Source of the DNA: a bacterium
GTDB lineage: Bacteria > Armatimonadota > Zipacnadia > Zipacnadales > UBA11051
Direction: 5' to 3'
Length of the DNA: 64,000 bases
NCBI GenBank assembly: GCA_030604405.1
Contig: JAUVVY010000001.1
Coordinates: forward strand, 220,899 to 284,898
Positions 38,001 to 47,369 of the stretch are shown one piece after another (the first letter of the stretch is position 1; the number at the start of each line of letters is the position of its first letter). The translations under genes and the position numbers were made by a program. The notes beneath the pieces are model-generated. The model was not told where the DNA came from. It did no database searches and worked only from the letters and a program-made list of their open reading frames with translations.

Positions 38001-39602
38001 GCCGACTCGCAGGATGCCGACACCATACCCGGGCCAGTTGATACTGGGCAGCTTTTCATTCGCACTAACTTTCGCTCCGTCCGTGCTGAACCCACTGAAA
38101 GGCCACATGTGCTGGTCGGCAAATTCCAGAGACAGCCCCCGCACCGTGTGCAGCTTCTGCCATTCGGTGCTGGCCGGCCCGAAGAACGGATTTCTCTCAA
38201 CAAAACCAGGCTCAAACTCCAGCCAGCCCTTGGCGTCCTGCATGTAGCGGTAGTAGCCGCTGAGCATATGCATGTAGTTGGGCGCGCCCTCGCCGTTCAT
38301 GCCATCGTGATAGTGGTGGTTGTACAGGGTCAGTTCCTGGCATGGCGCGGCGAAATCGAACAGAAACTCATCCTGCAACAGAGCCCCGAGCAACATCATG
38401 TCCGAGAAATTGGCGTCCTGGTAGCCGGATTTCAACCTTTGGGAGAATACGCTCTCGAACATCAGCTTGAGTTCCCGCAGCAGCTTGGTCATGATCTTGC
38501 GATCCAGAGCGTCAGGGTCGCCGTACTTTTTCTGCGAGTAATACTTGAAAGCCGGATGGTGCCGCACCCGCGCAAATGGCTCGGCCCAGATGTGCTCCTT
38601 GTACATGTTCAGCCAACCTACGCTGCCAGTCGGCTGCCGACGGTTCCAGGGACCGAGGTACGATCGCTCAAATATCGCCGGACGCGGCACTGCTTCCCAT
38701 TCGGCCCGGGTCAGGGGTTGGCCATCCTTACCGTTTGCCAGCTTGTTGTTGGCCGATAATGGCAGGCCGTAGTAGGCATCGGCAACCTCATCCAGAATGA
38801 CGGCTATCTTGTGCGCGCACACGGGGTCCGCCGTGGTCTTGAACCGCTTCATGTAGTTGACGACCAGGTTGCTGCCGACGTGAAGCCAACGCCTGTGCGC
38901 AAAGAGCGTGCTGATAAACAGTTGCCACTCCACGCCGTCCTTATCCGTGTAGGTGCAGGCCGGTACCTCTTTGACGGTGCCGTCGAGGTGGGCAAACTTC
39001 ACGGTAGTGTCGGGCCGCAGGTCATAGTCCGGCGGATAATCCTGCTCGCGTGCGTAGAGGTGCTTGCCGCAGCATTTCGTGACCGCGTGGTATGGATCGG
39101 GGGCCCAGTTGTAGGGAAAACGCTGCCAGTAGTCCACTTGCGCCCCGCAGAACGGGCAGTACCTGATCATCACCCGGGCCGCCTTTACCGGGTCCGGGTT
39201 GCCCGACAGGACCCGCCCGAAAGGAGAGATATGATCCGGGAAATCCGTGGTCAGTTCTTCATCGGTCGGCTCTGCTTCGGAATAGGCCTTGTAGGCTTCT
39301 TCATCAGGCAGTGCCTCGTGGTCTTTGCTCCACTGTTCAACCTTTTGGGCGGTCCACTCGGCGAAGAGGTTGTCCGGGGTCAACTTCGGAATCCTCTTGC
39401 CCGGAATCAGTTCCGCCACTCTTGCCGCCCGGTCAGGCGAGTGCCATGAATACTCCAGCTCCGCAGCGTGTCCCTGCGAAACGACAGCTAAAAGCATGAC
39501 CACGCCCATAAGCGTGGCCATCGCAGCTACATACGCTGATTCGCCCCGCACCATTGATACTGCTTTAGCCGAGACATCGCTCACCAATTGCCAACCAGAC
39601 AT
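35031..39602 (-). CDS. Giant secreted heparinase/alginate-lyase-like protein, paralogue 2
   Basis: Collinear with 30307-34842: YSWHSPDRAARVAELIPGKRIP, YCPFCG, HHYHDGMNGEGAPNYMHML, SSHLAQNAVSVNELG. GGGAGGAAG RBS before ATG 39602. Confidence 0.65.
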   Translation of the reverse strand: MSGWQLVSDVSAKAVSMVRGESAYVAAMATLMGVVMLLAVVSQGHAAELEYSWHSPDRAARVAELIPGKRIPKLTPDNLFAEWTAQKVEQWSKDHEALPDEEAYKAYSEAEPTDEELTTDFPDHISPFGRVLSGNPDPVKAARVMIRYCPFCGAQVDYWQRFPYNWAPDPYHAVTKCCGKHLYAREQDYPPDYDLRPDTTVKFAHLDGTVKEVPACTYTDKDGVEWQLFISTLFAHRRWLHVGSNLVVNYMKRFKTTADPVCAHKIAVILDEVADAYYGLPLSANNKLANGKDGQPLTRAEWEAVPRPAIFERSYLGPWNRRQPTGSVGWLNMYKEHIWAEPFARVRHHPAFKYYSQKKYGDPDALDRKIMTKLLRELKLMFESVFSQRLKSGYQDANFSDMMLLGALLQDEFLFDFAAPCQELTLYNHHYHDGMNGEGAPNYMHMLSGYYRYMQDAKGWLEFEPGFVERNPFFGPASTEWQKLHTVRGLSLEFADQHMWPFSGFSTDGAKVSANEKLPSINWPGYGVGILRVGGPGHRQEVCLSYDKVSLHSASDKLSIDCWVDGVPVIRRGGYAADKHSAVLDEDRPEIKAFRALDYPKEIVQANTNPPRWCRPYASSHLAQNAVSVNELGTSRGWRDNEGFGELITFKGGELPGELGAHFQVLDATDHDSFDRIGVEVSDFRRTLLAVEGVDGRPYVVDILKLRGGQRHALYQSAWAERAEDKLPPVTSTETNLAKALLGDKPADSVPRYGAYERVRHIEKLGSAPAMWELTWKTDYAAYAPRDPEGKPFVRPLPDDVGRVRLRLIGLQQEGDTQLLRAKGPWVASINQPLPEGKSVSGYVGFLDGCDFLIESRSVGEDRQDETLDSTFLHILEGFKEGEESVIASVERLVPVEGPTDTVALKLHLAGDYTDTVIFQPQPGTVSFSDGVETDARYALVRRDAAGEVVEVSMVRGTFLRCGRFAVQSSGDLTGTIVDLIGDLTGTRMESALIVRPDGPWPVREAMAGKQMLIRVTNPLRSDSNEAYTIQKVTELPDGLLRVDLANHAPFAAGWHQVAQLDPERPNSLKTNRPFSAGINTSWLHGLKVWFPKLGETYTFKTTDSCNGTEGAMDLELVEDVDLAAEGVKLGDWFTVYAIEPGLEVTVVAELAWRREPLRHQDRASRGTDEPTRYCLRATSAATITMPAGKGDIWCRAAEGTWQQAASVLNVGKGTATITMPENDTAGQTVWLVTNKPEWLKLQDSGPPQITKILLDGKPLEPKSVLDLGRITPPKKLLLRVRDDDNAIDMSSIAVTLDDKKIDGDDSLVQVRTVSEDPRAVTIEIDLAQALAAEPEAQPVRHTVEVSLDDFAVDQVATNLRVSYSKLIKIADNALYLSDIEAGSARVHGGLKKDTDYFGNPMKMRGVPYPKCLYAGPEYATGTAYSEIIYDLPQGPARERFCAVIGICDNYIGARPTGVIFEVQVDKDGEWETKYTSAAMYGPDEPVAIAIDITGASRLRLFCKDTGDGISADYAVWADARLE

Positions 39603-39698
39603 CAGACTTCCTCCCAGTGCGGCCTGCAGACCGACGATCACGCCGCGTCGCGTCTCAGGGACATCTTCTCCGCTTTGTGGTTGTGGGCAATGGATATT

Positions 39699-42600
39699 CT
39701 ACGGCAGACTCAGGGCAGCTTCGTCCGTCGCCGTGACTCTGTAGGCAGCCGGTCCGACCTCCATGACGCTCACCGCATACGGCCAGACAACCTCGTCCCC
39801 GACGCCGTAATCATACACATCGAACCAGGAGTCCACCGGGAATTCGGCCGCCAGCTTGTCCGCTGCGGTATCCGGATGCAGACGGGAGTCAATGAGAGCG
39901 AACTTGCCCCGGCACATTCCCGCCAATTGATATTCGGCCGTCCGCTGGGCATTTACAATCCGCGCGCCGTGATAATACCGGTAGCCGCTGACAGGGAAAG
40001 CTGTCGAGCTAAGCACCTTGTGGCTGTCAACCCCGCTGACCTTGCCGACGCCGATGTGAGAATCAAACTCCAGGTGCAGTTCCGCCCCGTCACCAACTTC
40101 CTTCGCTTCCAGCACCTTGTAAGCTATACGCCGAACTGGGTTGGTGATGTAGATGTAGTTTCCAACCAGCGCTTCGACGTCGCCCGGCGCAGGCGAGACA
40201 ATGATAGTCTCGGTATCGCGGTCCACGGCGGTGATCTCGGCCCGGTACTCGGCGCTTCCCTCAGTAATCCCAACTCCATTCTTCGTCAGCTTGGTTCCAC
40301 CGATGAGGACCATGTCAAGCGCCACACCGTCGCGCTCGCGGTACAGCCCGAAGCGGCCGGCGAATTCGAAGCCACCCTCCGCGCTGCGTACCACTGTCCC
40401 ATCGGCGGAGGCGAAGATCGTGTCGGTGCGGCCGTCGGTCAGCTCCACCACGCAGCCGTAAGCACTGAAGCCCGCCTCATCGTCCCCGGAGACCTCCAGG
40501 GGGCGGACCCGTTTGATGACTGGCTCACCCTTGTACAGCTCCATAACATTCAGCACTTGCGTCTTGGTAGGGGCCTGGCCCTCCTTGTGCATCAGCACCC
40601 ATTTCATTTCATACGGCTTGCCACCGGCTGGTGAGGTGCCATCAGTGATGATGACCTCAGCGCCCTCCGCCTGCGGAACGGTCATGCGGAAGTGCAAGCC
40701 GTCGGCATCCTTCAGCGCCCAGTCGGCCGACCAGACGCCGGCAGGCCTGGCGCGCTCGACGTTATACAGATGCGGGAAGCCGAACATCCGGCCGTACCAT
40801 CCCGGACGTCCGCCTGTCGAGAACTTGCAGCCGTGCTCTTCCATCCACTTCGGGTCACCGTACGGAACCTCAGGCCCGGCCAGGGTACCGCCATCTTGCG
40901 CGGTTAGGTCCAGGCCCTCCGTGCTGAATACGCCCTCCTGGGCGTGGAAGGCCCACCAGTGTTCCTTGCCGCCGTGAATGCGGTAGAGGTCAACACAGTA
41001 GAACTGGTCATCGGAGACGTCAACCAGTACCAGCATCCGCCTCTGCCAATCATCTGGCAGCACGTCGTAGCCCTCGCCACTATCTACTTCGTCAGCAAAG
41101 CCCTCTGCGTACGCCTCGGCAATGTGCACCGGCCCGGCGTCGGCAAAAAGCTGCCCCGTGGCCGTCATCTGCACGAACGGAATCTGACGGGCCACGTTGT
41201 GGGTGACCCAGCAGGTCTCCCAGTGATTCCAGTTGCGCGGGCAGCCCATGTGCCCGACAATCTTGCTCTGCCAGGCATCCAGGCCGATTTGCATAATCTC
41301 GTCCTGGGCGTGCCCGTGCGTGCGGCCGTAATACATCCACAGCGCCCGCTTTTCATCGCCACTGCCGCTGCGCAGCATCGCCAGGCCGTAGCCGTCCTGC
41401 AGGCAGCTCTTATCATTCCAGTCATTCGGCCATTTGGCTGCTTCCTTCTCGATTGCCTCGCGCGTGTAGGGAAACTCCAGCGAGGGCTCCCACTCTTCGT
41501 GATTAGCTAGTGCCCAGGCGAATTTGGGGTCTTTGAAAACTTTGTAGGCGTGTTCGAAAGCGCCTACGCCACCATTCTGCCATACTCGTCTGTCGAGTTT
41601 CTGGTACTGCGGGAAGCTGCCACTGTCACCGACGTTCGGATAGGTGCGGTCAATGTTGACAGTGTTCATCGCAAAATCAAACACATTGTGATAGCGACGG
41701 CTTTTGGTGAAATCCGGGTATCTTTCCTCAGGATACACCTCCGGCCGCATCTGGCGAAGGTGCTCGATCGAATCGACAATCGGCCCCAAAGGACGCATGT
41801 GCTCGTCGTTGTAGCCGCCAGTAGACTCATAGGGCGCGCCATCGCGGAAGAAGCCGTTGGTCACAAATGTCCGCATCTTTCCAGCCCCATCGTAGAGCCA
41901 GTCCATCAGTTCATCGCCGCGCTGGTAATTCAGCACCTCCGCAAGCCGTGCGAAACATCCCTGGGCGATCGGCTCGTTTGCGTGGCTGGCCCCGTCCATC
42001 AGCCCCTGCAGCCAGACTGCGAAGAGGCTTTCCTCGATGAAGCGTCGCAAGTCCTCGTGCGTCCTTATCTCCAAGCCCTTACTTTGCAGGAAAGGTATTA
42101 TCTCCTTATCCTGTTCGATGACCGGGAAGATCTTATCATAGGCCTCTGCAAGTCGCGGGTCGTTCATGGCATATAAACTCAGCCCGCTGTGCGCGAGACA
42201 CGGGCCCTCAGAAAACGGTGCCGGTCCCAGCCTGTCGGTCTGCCTCTTGTCGTTCCGGTGGCGATGGTGCGTCATCGTCCCCAGGTAAGCATACTCGAGA
42301 GCCACACGCGACATCGCCACCAGCGCCTTGTGTACATATTCCATGTCACCGGTGGCCATATACCCGTCAGCGCACTCCGGCGCGACTACCAACGCATAGC
42401 TGCAATACACCTGGCAGATGACCGCAATGAACCTGTACTTGTTGCCCTCGTACTCACATGCCCCGCCGAAGCCGTCGTCCGGAAACTCGCCACTGGTCAT
42501 ATCCCCGTTGGCAAAATCGTTCCTAGGATACTCCTCGCCGCCTATTGGACATGTCAGCTTCCAGCGGTGCGGAATCCGCATATCAAAGCTCCACGGGTAG

Positions 42601-43223
42601 TACGCCTTTTTCGTGTAAACCTCGATGCCATGCACCGGACAGCCATGCTGGAGGCTGACAAAGTGATATCGCGGTATGGTGCAGTCAGGCTGCAAATCCC
42701 ATATCTCCTGATCGCTCAACTTCAGCCACGCGCCACCCGGACTGCCCTTGCCCTGCCAGTATTCCCTGAGTTTGTCGGTGGTGATTGTCTGGCCCTGCTT
42801 GAGCTCCGGCAGTGGCTCTCCCAGCGGCCAACGCCGGGGCAATTGTACGCCCTTCAGCTCCCGCAACTGCCGCAGATCCTCAAACGACCAGATCTCGATG
42901 GATATGGTGATCTCGCCGGCTGGGTGGGCAAACACAATGTCGGCCTGCTTGGCCGGCTTGAGGCTGCGGAAATAGTACTTCCGCAGTTCTTTCTTCGTGG
43001 GGAGTGGCGTGCGGTCGAACATCTCGACGCTGTCGGGCACTGTCACCTTCATCTCCGGCACATTCGTGGGCACATTCAGAGCGACCATGAACATGCGGCC
43101 CACACCGACGATGTCCGGTTTGTAGGCGATTGGGTCTTCGTCCTGCGAGTACCCGGGGGCGGAGCACAATAACAATACCGACAGCAAGACAATGAGCAAC
43201 AGGTCCCAGCGCATGGCGTTCAC
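39699..43223 (-). CDS. Secreted heparinase II/III-family-like lyase (1174 aa)
   Basis: Signal peptide; HGCPVHGIEVYTKKAYYPWSF...WKLTCPIGGEEYPRNDF; RTHGHAQDEIMQIGLDAWQSKIVGHMG. Confidence 0.72.
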   Translation of the reverse strand: MNAMRWDLLLIVLLSVLLLCSAPGYSQDEDPIAYKPDIVGVGRMFMVALNVPTNVPEMKVTVPDSVEMFDRTPLPTKKELRKYYFRSLKPAKQADIVFAHPAGEITISIEIWSFEDLRQLRELKGVQLPRRWPLGEPLPELKQGQTITTDKLREYWQGKGSPGGAWLKLSDQEIWDLQPDCTIPRYHFVSLQHGCPVHGIEVYTKKAYYPWSFDMRIPHRWKLTCPIGGEEYPRNDFANGDMTSGEFPDDGFGGACEYEGNKYRFIAVICQVYCSYALVVAPECADGYMATGDMEYVHKALVAMSRVALEYAYLGTMTHHRHRNDKRQTDRLGPAPFSEGPCLAHSGLSLYAMNDPRLAEAYDKIFPVIEQDKEIIPFLQSKGLEIRTHEDLRRFIEESLFAVWLQGLMDGASHANEPIAQGCFARLAEVLNYQRGDELMDWLYDGAGKMRTFVTNGFFRDGAPYESTGGYNDEHMRPLGPIVDSIEHLRQMRPEVYPEERYPDFTKSRRYHNVFDFAMNTVNIDRTYPNVGDSGSFPQYQKLDRRVWQNGGVGAFEHAYKVFKDPKFAWALANHEEWEPSLEFPYTREAIEKEAAKWPNDWNDKSCLQDGYGLAMLRSGSGDEKRALWMYYGRTHGHAQDEIMQIGLDAWQSKIVGHMGCPRNWNHWETCWVTHNVARQIPFVQMTATGQLFADAGPVHIAEAYAEGFADEVDSGEGYDVLPDDWQRRMLVLVDVSDDQFYCVDLYRIHGGKEHWWAFHAQEGVFSTEGLDLTAQDGGTLAGPEVPYGDPKWMEEHGCKFSTGGRPGWYGRMFGFPHLYNVERARPAGVWSADWALKDADGLHFRMTVPQAEGAEVIITDGTSPAGGKPYEMKWVLMHKEGQAPTKTQVLNVMELYKGEPVIKRVRPLEVSGDDEAGFSAYGCVVELTDGRTDTIFASADGTVVRSAEGGFEFAGRFGLYRERDGVALDMVLIGGTKLTKNGVGITEGSAEYRAEITAVDRDTETIIVSPAPGDVEALVGNYIYITNPVRRIAYKVLEAKEVGDGAELHLEFDSHIGVGKVSGVDSHKVLSSTAFPVSGYRYYHGARIVNAQRTAEYQLAGMCRGKFALIDSRLHPDTAADKLAAEFPVDSWFDVYDYGVGDEVVWPYAVSVMEVGPAAYRVTATDEAALSLP

Positions 43224-43261
43224 CCTTTCCGAACATAAGCGGCTGCCGCCCGGCCGGCGCG

Positions 43262-44098
43262 CTATTCCTCTTCCAGCTTGGCGACCACGCCCTTTATTAG
43301 TTCGAGGTCTTTGCGGGTCTGGGCGACGAGTTCGTCGTAGTCCATCTCCCCGTACTCGCTATGCAGCGACACCGTCCCGTCGTAGCCAAAATCTTTCAGC
43401 AGGCTGAATATCTGCTCCCAGTCCTGCATGGCCTCCTCGAAGCCGAGCATCTTGCGCTCGACGCTGACTGCACCATTCTCGTCGGTCACAGCCGCCCACG
43501 AATAGCCCTTCAGCGCCACCAGATTCGTGTACGGCGCCAGCATGATCATCCCCTGCCGCCAGCCATCATAGCCGCCCTCGATGAACATGTGCCCCGAGTC
43601 GATGTAGGCGCCCACGGCATTCGGATCCATGCCCTCCAGCAGCATATACACTACGGCGGCCTCCGCGCTGACGTAGGGGCCGGAGTGGATGTGGACATTC
43701 GCGCTCACGCCGTATTCCAGCGCCATGCTCTGCAGCCCCGCCAGTTGCACCTTCGCCCATTCAACCCGTGTCCAGAACTCCTTCGGCTCGCGAACCAGCC
43801 AGTAGCCCAGCTTCAGAGCCGGAATCTCACATTCGGCGGCGGCCGCGAAGATCTCTTCACAATAAGGAGATTTCGGGCCCTCGATAGCGGTGGTGATAAG
43901 CGGCACAGAGAGCCCCAGTTGGCTAAGTTGCGCTACGGCCTCGGGCAGCTTGTTTTCGACCTCGGCCGGTTCGATCCGCCCGCCCGGCCGCACGGTCAAA
44001 TCAACGCCGTCAAAGCCGATATCCTTCATGGTCTGGCCGACTTCCTGCAGCGAAAGTCCCAGCATGTCCAGATGCTTCGAAAACATTACAAATTGCAT
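43262..44098 (-). CDS. Sugar phosphate isomerase/epimerase (xylose isomerase-like TIM barrel)
   Basis: MQFVMFSKHLDMLGLSLQEVGQTMKDIGFDGVDLTVRPGG; VGAYIDSGHMFIEGG; AAGGAGAA RBS. Confidence 0.85.
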   Translation of the reverse strand: MQFVMFSKHLDMLGLSLQEVGQTMKDIGFDGVDLTVRPGGRIEPAEVENKLPEAVAQLSQLGLSVPLITTAIEGPKSPYCEEIFAAAAECEIPALKLGYWLVREPKEFWTRVEWAKVQLAGLQSMALEYGVSANVHIHSGPYVSAEAAVVYMLLEGMDPNAVGAYIDSGHMFIEGGYDGWRQGMIMLAPYTNLVALKGYSWAAVTDENGAVSVERKMLGFEEAMQDWEQIFSLLKDFGYDGTVSLHSEYGEMDYDELVAQTRKDLELIKGVVAKLEEE

Positions 44099-44204
44099 CA
44101 CAATTCTCCTTTGCAACTATGGCGCTGACGCGGGTGTGGAGCGCTCTCATTCAGATGGATGCTCTGGAGGGGATATTTCATCTTTGGCAGTACGGGGACC
44201 TTCA

Positions 44205-45437
44205 TCACAACATGGCGCGTAGCCGGGCCAGTTCGTTGCGCACGATGCTCACCGCCTCGTCTATGCCCATGCCGGGCCGGGCCAGGATCTGCTCGGCACC
44301 CGTGGCGACGGCGACATGCAGCGCCGTGCGCGCGCTGATATCGGTCTCATTGCAGCTTCCGCCCAGGTATGCGCCGACGCCGTGTTCGTGGCAGGTCAAG
44401 ACCGCTTCAATACTGTCCCCGATGCAGCCCAGATCCGGCATCTTTATCTGGAGCAAATCGGCCGCGCCGGATTTCGCAAATAGCTCAATATCCTCGAGGC
44501 TGTTGCACCATTCATCCGCAATCATCAGGGGCACGGGTGCCGGCAATCCTTGGAGGGCTGAGCGGAGTTGCGCCATGAGCCGTATCTGCTCGGCCTGGCT
44601 CGCGGCTTCGACGGGGGCTTCCATTTGCAACCGCAACGGCGACACGACCGCAGCCAGCCGCGCCAGGTGATCCGCCATCGCTGCGATGTCGTTGTCGCAG
44701 GCGCGCCCGATGGTGCCGTAGCAGTCGAAGTGAATGGCGGGGTGATAATCCGCTGGGACTTGATGCTGCACGAGCCGGTCCATTATCCACTGGGCGTATG
44801 CCAGCAGCTTCTCGCCGCCAGGGCCAAAATCTGCGGCAACGTCCTTCATCAGCCCGTGGGGAAAGACGTCAACGCGGCGGTAGATCGCCTTGTCCACGCC
44901 GCGATAGCGATCATCGCCCGTCTGAATACCTATCTTTGGATTTGCCTCACCGATGCTGAGGCCGTATTCTGCCGCTATCACGCCGGCGGCTGTTTGGCGG
45001 GCGGCTGCGGCCACGGCCTGTAGTAGCGCCTGGCTGGTTGCGTACAGCAGGCCGGCGTGGAACCCGCCACTTTCCCCGCTGAGCTGCTGCAGCTTTCGGT
45101 CCAGGCTGCGGAAATCTTCGGCGGCGCTGCCGCTGAAGGCGGGGGCAATCTGCTCTTCGACCGTGCCCACAGCCGCGTCAGCGCGGAAGACCGGATCGCG
45201 TCCGGCGATGCCGGCATACGTGACACTTCCGCCTTCGCCGACGACGGTGGTGCCGTCGCTGAGGCGCATCAGGATCGAGACCACTTCGCCCGGCTCGCGG
45301 ATGCGGACAAACCCGGGGGTCACTGGCTGGCCTGTAACCAGGTAATGATCCGCCCTGGCGCCAGCAATAAAGGCGGGCTTGTCATCAACATACCACCCGC
45401 CTTCAGCAGCGATTGCCTTTACAGATGCGATTTTCAT
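44205..45437 (-). CDS. Methylaspartate ammonia-lyase (enolase superfamily)
   Basis: MKIASVKAIAAEGGWYVDDKPAFIAGARADHYLVTGQPVTPGFVRIREPGEVVSILMRLSDG...SVTYAGIAGRDP; LLQIKMPDLGCIGDSIEAV; aligns from memory with clostridial 3-methylaspartate ammonia-lyase. Confidence 0.82.
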   Translation of the reverse strand: MKIASVKAIAAEGGWYVDDKPAFIAGARADHYLVTGQPVTPGFVRIREPGEVVSILMRLSDGTTVVGEGGSVTYAGIAGRDPVFRADAAVGTVEEQIAPAFSGSAAEDFRSLDRKLQQLSGESGGFHAGLLYATSQALLQAVAAAARQTAAGVIAAEYGLSIGEANPKIGIQTGDDRYRGVDKAIYRRVDVFPHGLMKDVAADFGPGGEKLLAYAQWIMDRLVQHQVPADYHPAIHFDCYGTIGRACDNDIAAMADHLARLAAVVSPLRLQMEAPVEAASQAEQIRLMAQLRSALQGLPAPVPLMIADEWCNSLEDIELFAKSGAADLLQIKMPDLGCIGDSIEAVLTCHEHGVGAYLGGSCNETDISARTALHVAVATGAEQILARPGMGIDEAVSIVRNELARLRAML

Positions 45438-45475
45438 CCGGATCAGAGGGGCACTATTGCCGGGGGATTGGCGCC

Positions 45476-47161
45476 CTAGAAACTCACTGTCCATTCTGCA
45501 CGGAGTAAGTCTTGGTCTCTTGCCCCGGGCGTGGCTCCGCTGGCGGTGTCCTGGTGAGCGTACGTCAGCCGCATATCGAGACCATCGGCCAGCGGCCGGG
45601 TCAAAGTGATCGCCCACAGCTCGTCGTAGTCGCCGTGGCCAACCTGGCTCAGCATCCACCAGTCGCTGAGCACGCGGGGACGCAGATAGACGAGGCTGAT
45701 CGGCACCTCGCCCAGATGAGTGTCAAGATACCAGCCGTGACACTCGAAGTTGGTGATCGCAAAGGGGTTACGCAACCAGCGGTCCCACGCGAACATATTG
45801 CCAGGGCGCTTCGCCTGGTTGACTTCATAGTATGGATGGATGCTCGAATAGACGATGTCGTATTCCGGATCAATATTTGAATAGAAGTAGCTCAGCGACA
45901 GGTCCTTGGTGTCAACCAGGTCGCAGGTAATCATCAGCGCGTCGTCGGGGTTCTTTAGCTCCCACGCCATCCGGTTGGCATGCCTGTTTTGCTCGGCCCA
46001 TTCCACACACAGATAGCGGTTCCCGCCCAGGCGCAGTTGCAGGTCGGCGCCCCAGGCCAGCTCGTTGCCTGTACCGTCAGGCAGGATGTTAAACGCCAAT
46101 GACCACTTGGGCCGCTTGTAGGAGAGGCGGGCGGCTACATAGCCGTCACCGTGGCCGGGGAAGGGCCGCGCCGGTAGCCAGTCGTGTGTGGCACCCGCCA
46201 ACACGAAGTCCAGGTCAACATTGGTGTTGAACAGATCCTCTTTCTGGCAGCGAATCCCGGTTAAGGCGCGCCGCTCATCATTGGCCAGAAGCCCGTGTCC
46301 GTAGCAGAAGAACTGGCGGCCTACCGTCCATTTCGCATGGAACCTGCCGCGGGTCGGGAACTGCACGAACGCCTCATCCAGCCACAGGCCTTCCTGGCCG
46401 TAGCCATAGGGCCGGTTACCGGGCGGGTTGACGAAGCCAGGCCCCTCGCCTTGTTCGATATCTATCACACTCAGTGGCACATACTCATCGGCGTATTTCA
46501 GAGCAATCCGGACGAAGGCGTCATCGCTGACGTTGCCTTCCACGATCACCTTTGCGGTCAGGTTGTCGAAGTCATAGTCGAAGTCAATATCCCCCACTGC
46601 GCCGATGCGGTAGTCAATGTAGCCAAACACGTCCACATCTTTTCTCCGCGTTTCTAGAACTGTGACGCGCCTGCCCAATTCGCCGATCTGGTCTTCCAGC
46701 TCTCCAACGTCCACGCCCAGCATCTCTAGCTCACGAGAGAATTCTTCGGTTAGTTGGCTGACCAGCCGCAACACAGTCGCCTCGTCAATCTTCTGCGTCC
46801 CATCCGGCCCGGCAAGGCCTGGCGGACCCGGTGACCCCTCTGGGCCGGCCGGTCCTTGCCCGCCTGGCGGACCCTCTGACCCGAGGTCGCCCTTCGGGCC
46901 GATCACGCCCGCGCGGGAGTACAAGTCCACAATGCGGGACACCGCCATCGCGAATTCGTAGCGCGTCAAACCCCGCTTGCCCAGGAACGCCCCGTCGGGA
47001 TAGCCGATGATGATCCCCACATCGCATAGCTGTTCCACTGCGTCGTAGGCCCAGTGGTCAAAGGGCACAGTCGCGGCCGGGCCGCCCTGGCCCCAGCAGC
47101 AGGGACAGACAATTAGTAGCAGGAGTGCGCCTATGGCTATGGCCAGGCTAGCTTGCTTCAT
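45476..47161 (-). CDS. SLH-domain outer-membrane beta-barrel protein with collagen-like linker, copy 1
   Basis: SLH VPFDHWAYDAVEQLCDVGIIIGYPDGAFLGKRGLTRYEFAMAVSRIVD; GPKGDLGSEGPPGGQGPAGPEGSPGPPGLAGPDG; coiled coil; beta-rich C-terminus ending WTVSF. Confidence 0.82.
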   Translation of the reverse strand: MKQASLAIAIGALLLLIVCPCCWGQGGPAATVPFDHWAYDAVEQLCDVGIIIGYPDGAFLGKRGLTRYEFAMAVSRIVDLYSRAGVIGPKGDLGSEGPPGGQGPAGPEGSPGPPGLAGPDGTQKIDEATVLRLVSQLTEEFSRELEMLGVDVGELEDQIGELGRRVTVLETRRKDVDVFGYIDYRIGAVGDIDFDYDFDNLTAKVIVEGNVSDDAFVRIALKYADEYVPLSVIDIEQGEGPGFVNPPGNRPYGYGQEGLWLDEAFVQFPTRGRFHAKWTVGRQFFCYGHGLLANDERRALTGIRCQKEDLFNTNVDLDFVLAGATHDWLPARPFPGHGDGYVAARLSYKRPKWSLAFNILPDGTGNELAWGADLQLRLGGNRYLCVEWAEQNRHANRMAWELKNPDDALMITCDLVDTKDLSLSYFYSNIDPEYDIVYSSIHPYYEVNQAKRPGNMFAWDRWLRNPFAITNFECHGWYLDTHLGEVPISLVYLRPRVLSDWWMLSQVGHGDYDELWAITLTRPLADGLDMRLTYAHQDTASGATPGARDQDLLRAEWTVSF

Positions 47162-47312
47162 TCCTTCCTCCTGTGCACTGATGGCTTGCTATAGCCCTGG
47201 GACATCGAATCAACGCAAAACTGCTCGAACCGTACACCTCTCAATAACGAATATACCTGAGATTCGCAGTACAGTCAAGCTCTGCGGGGGCGCACTCGTG
47301 ACATCATGAAGA

Positions 47313-47346
47313 AAAAAAGAAGGGCCCCATCGGGACCCTTCTTCGC
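47313..47346 (-). terminator. Rho-independent terminator for the 47370-48980 gene
   Basis: Minus strand AAGGGTCCCGATGGGGCCCTTCTTTTTTTC. Confidence 0.8.
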
Positions 47347-47369
47347 TATGTAGTCGGTGAAACCTGCTC

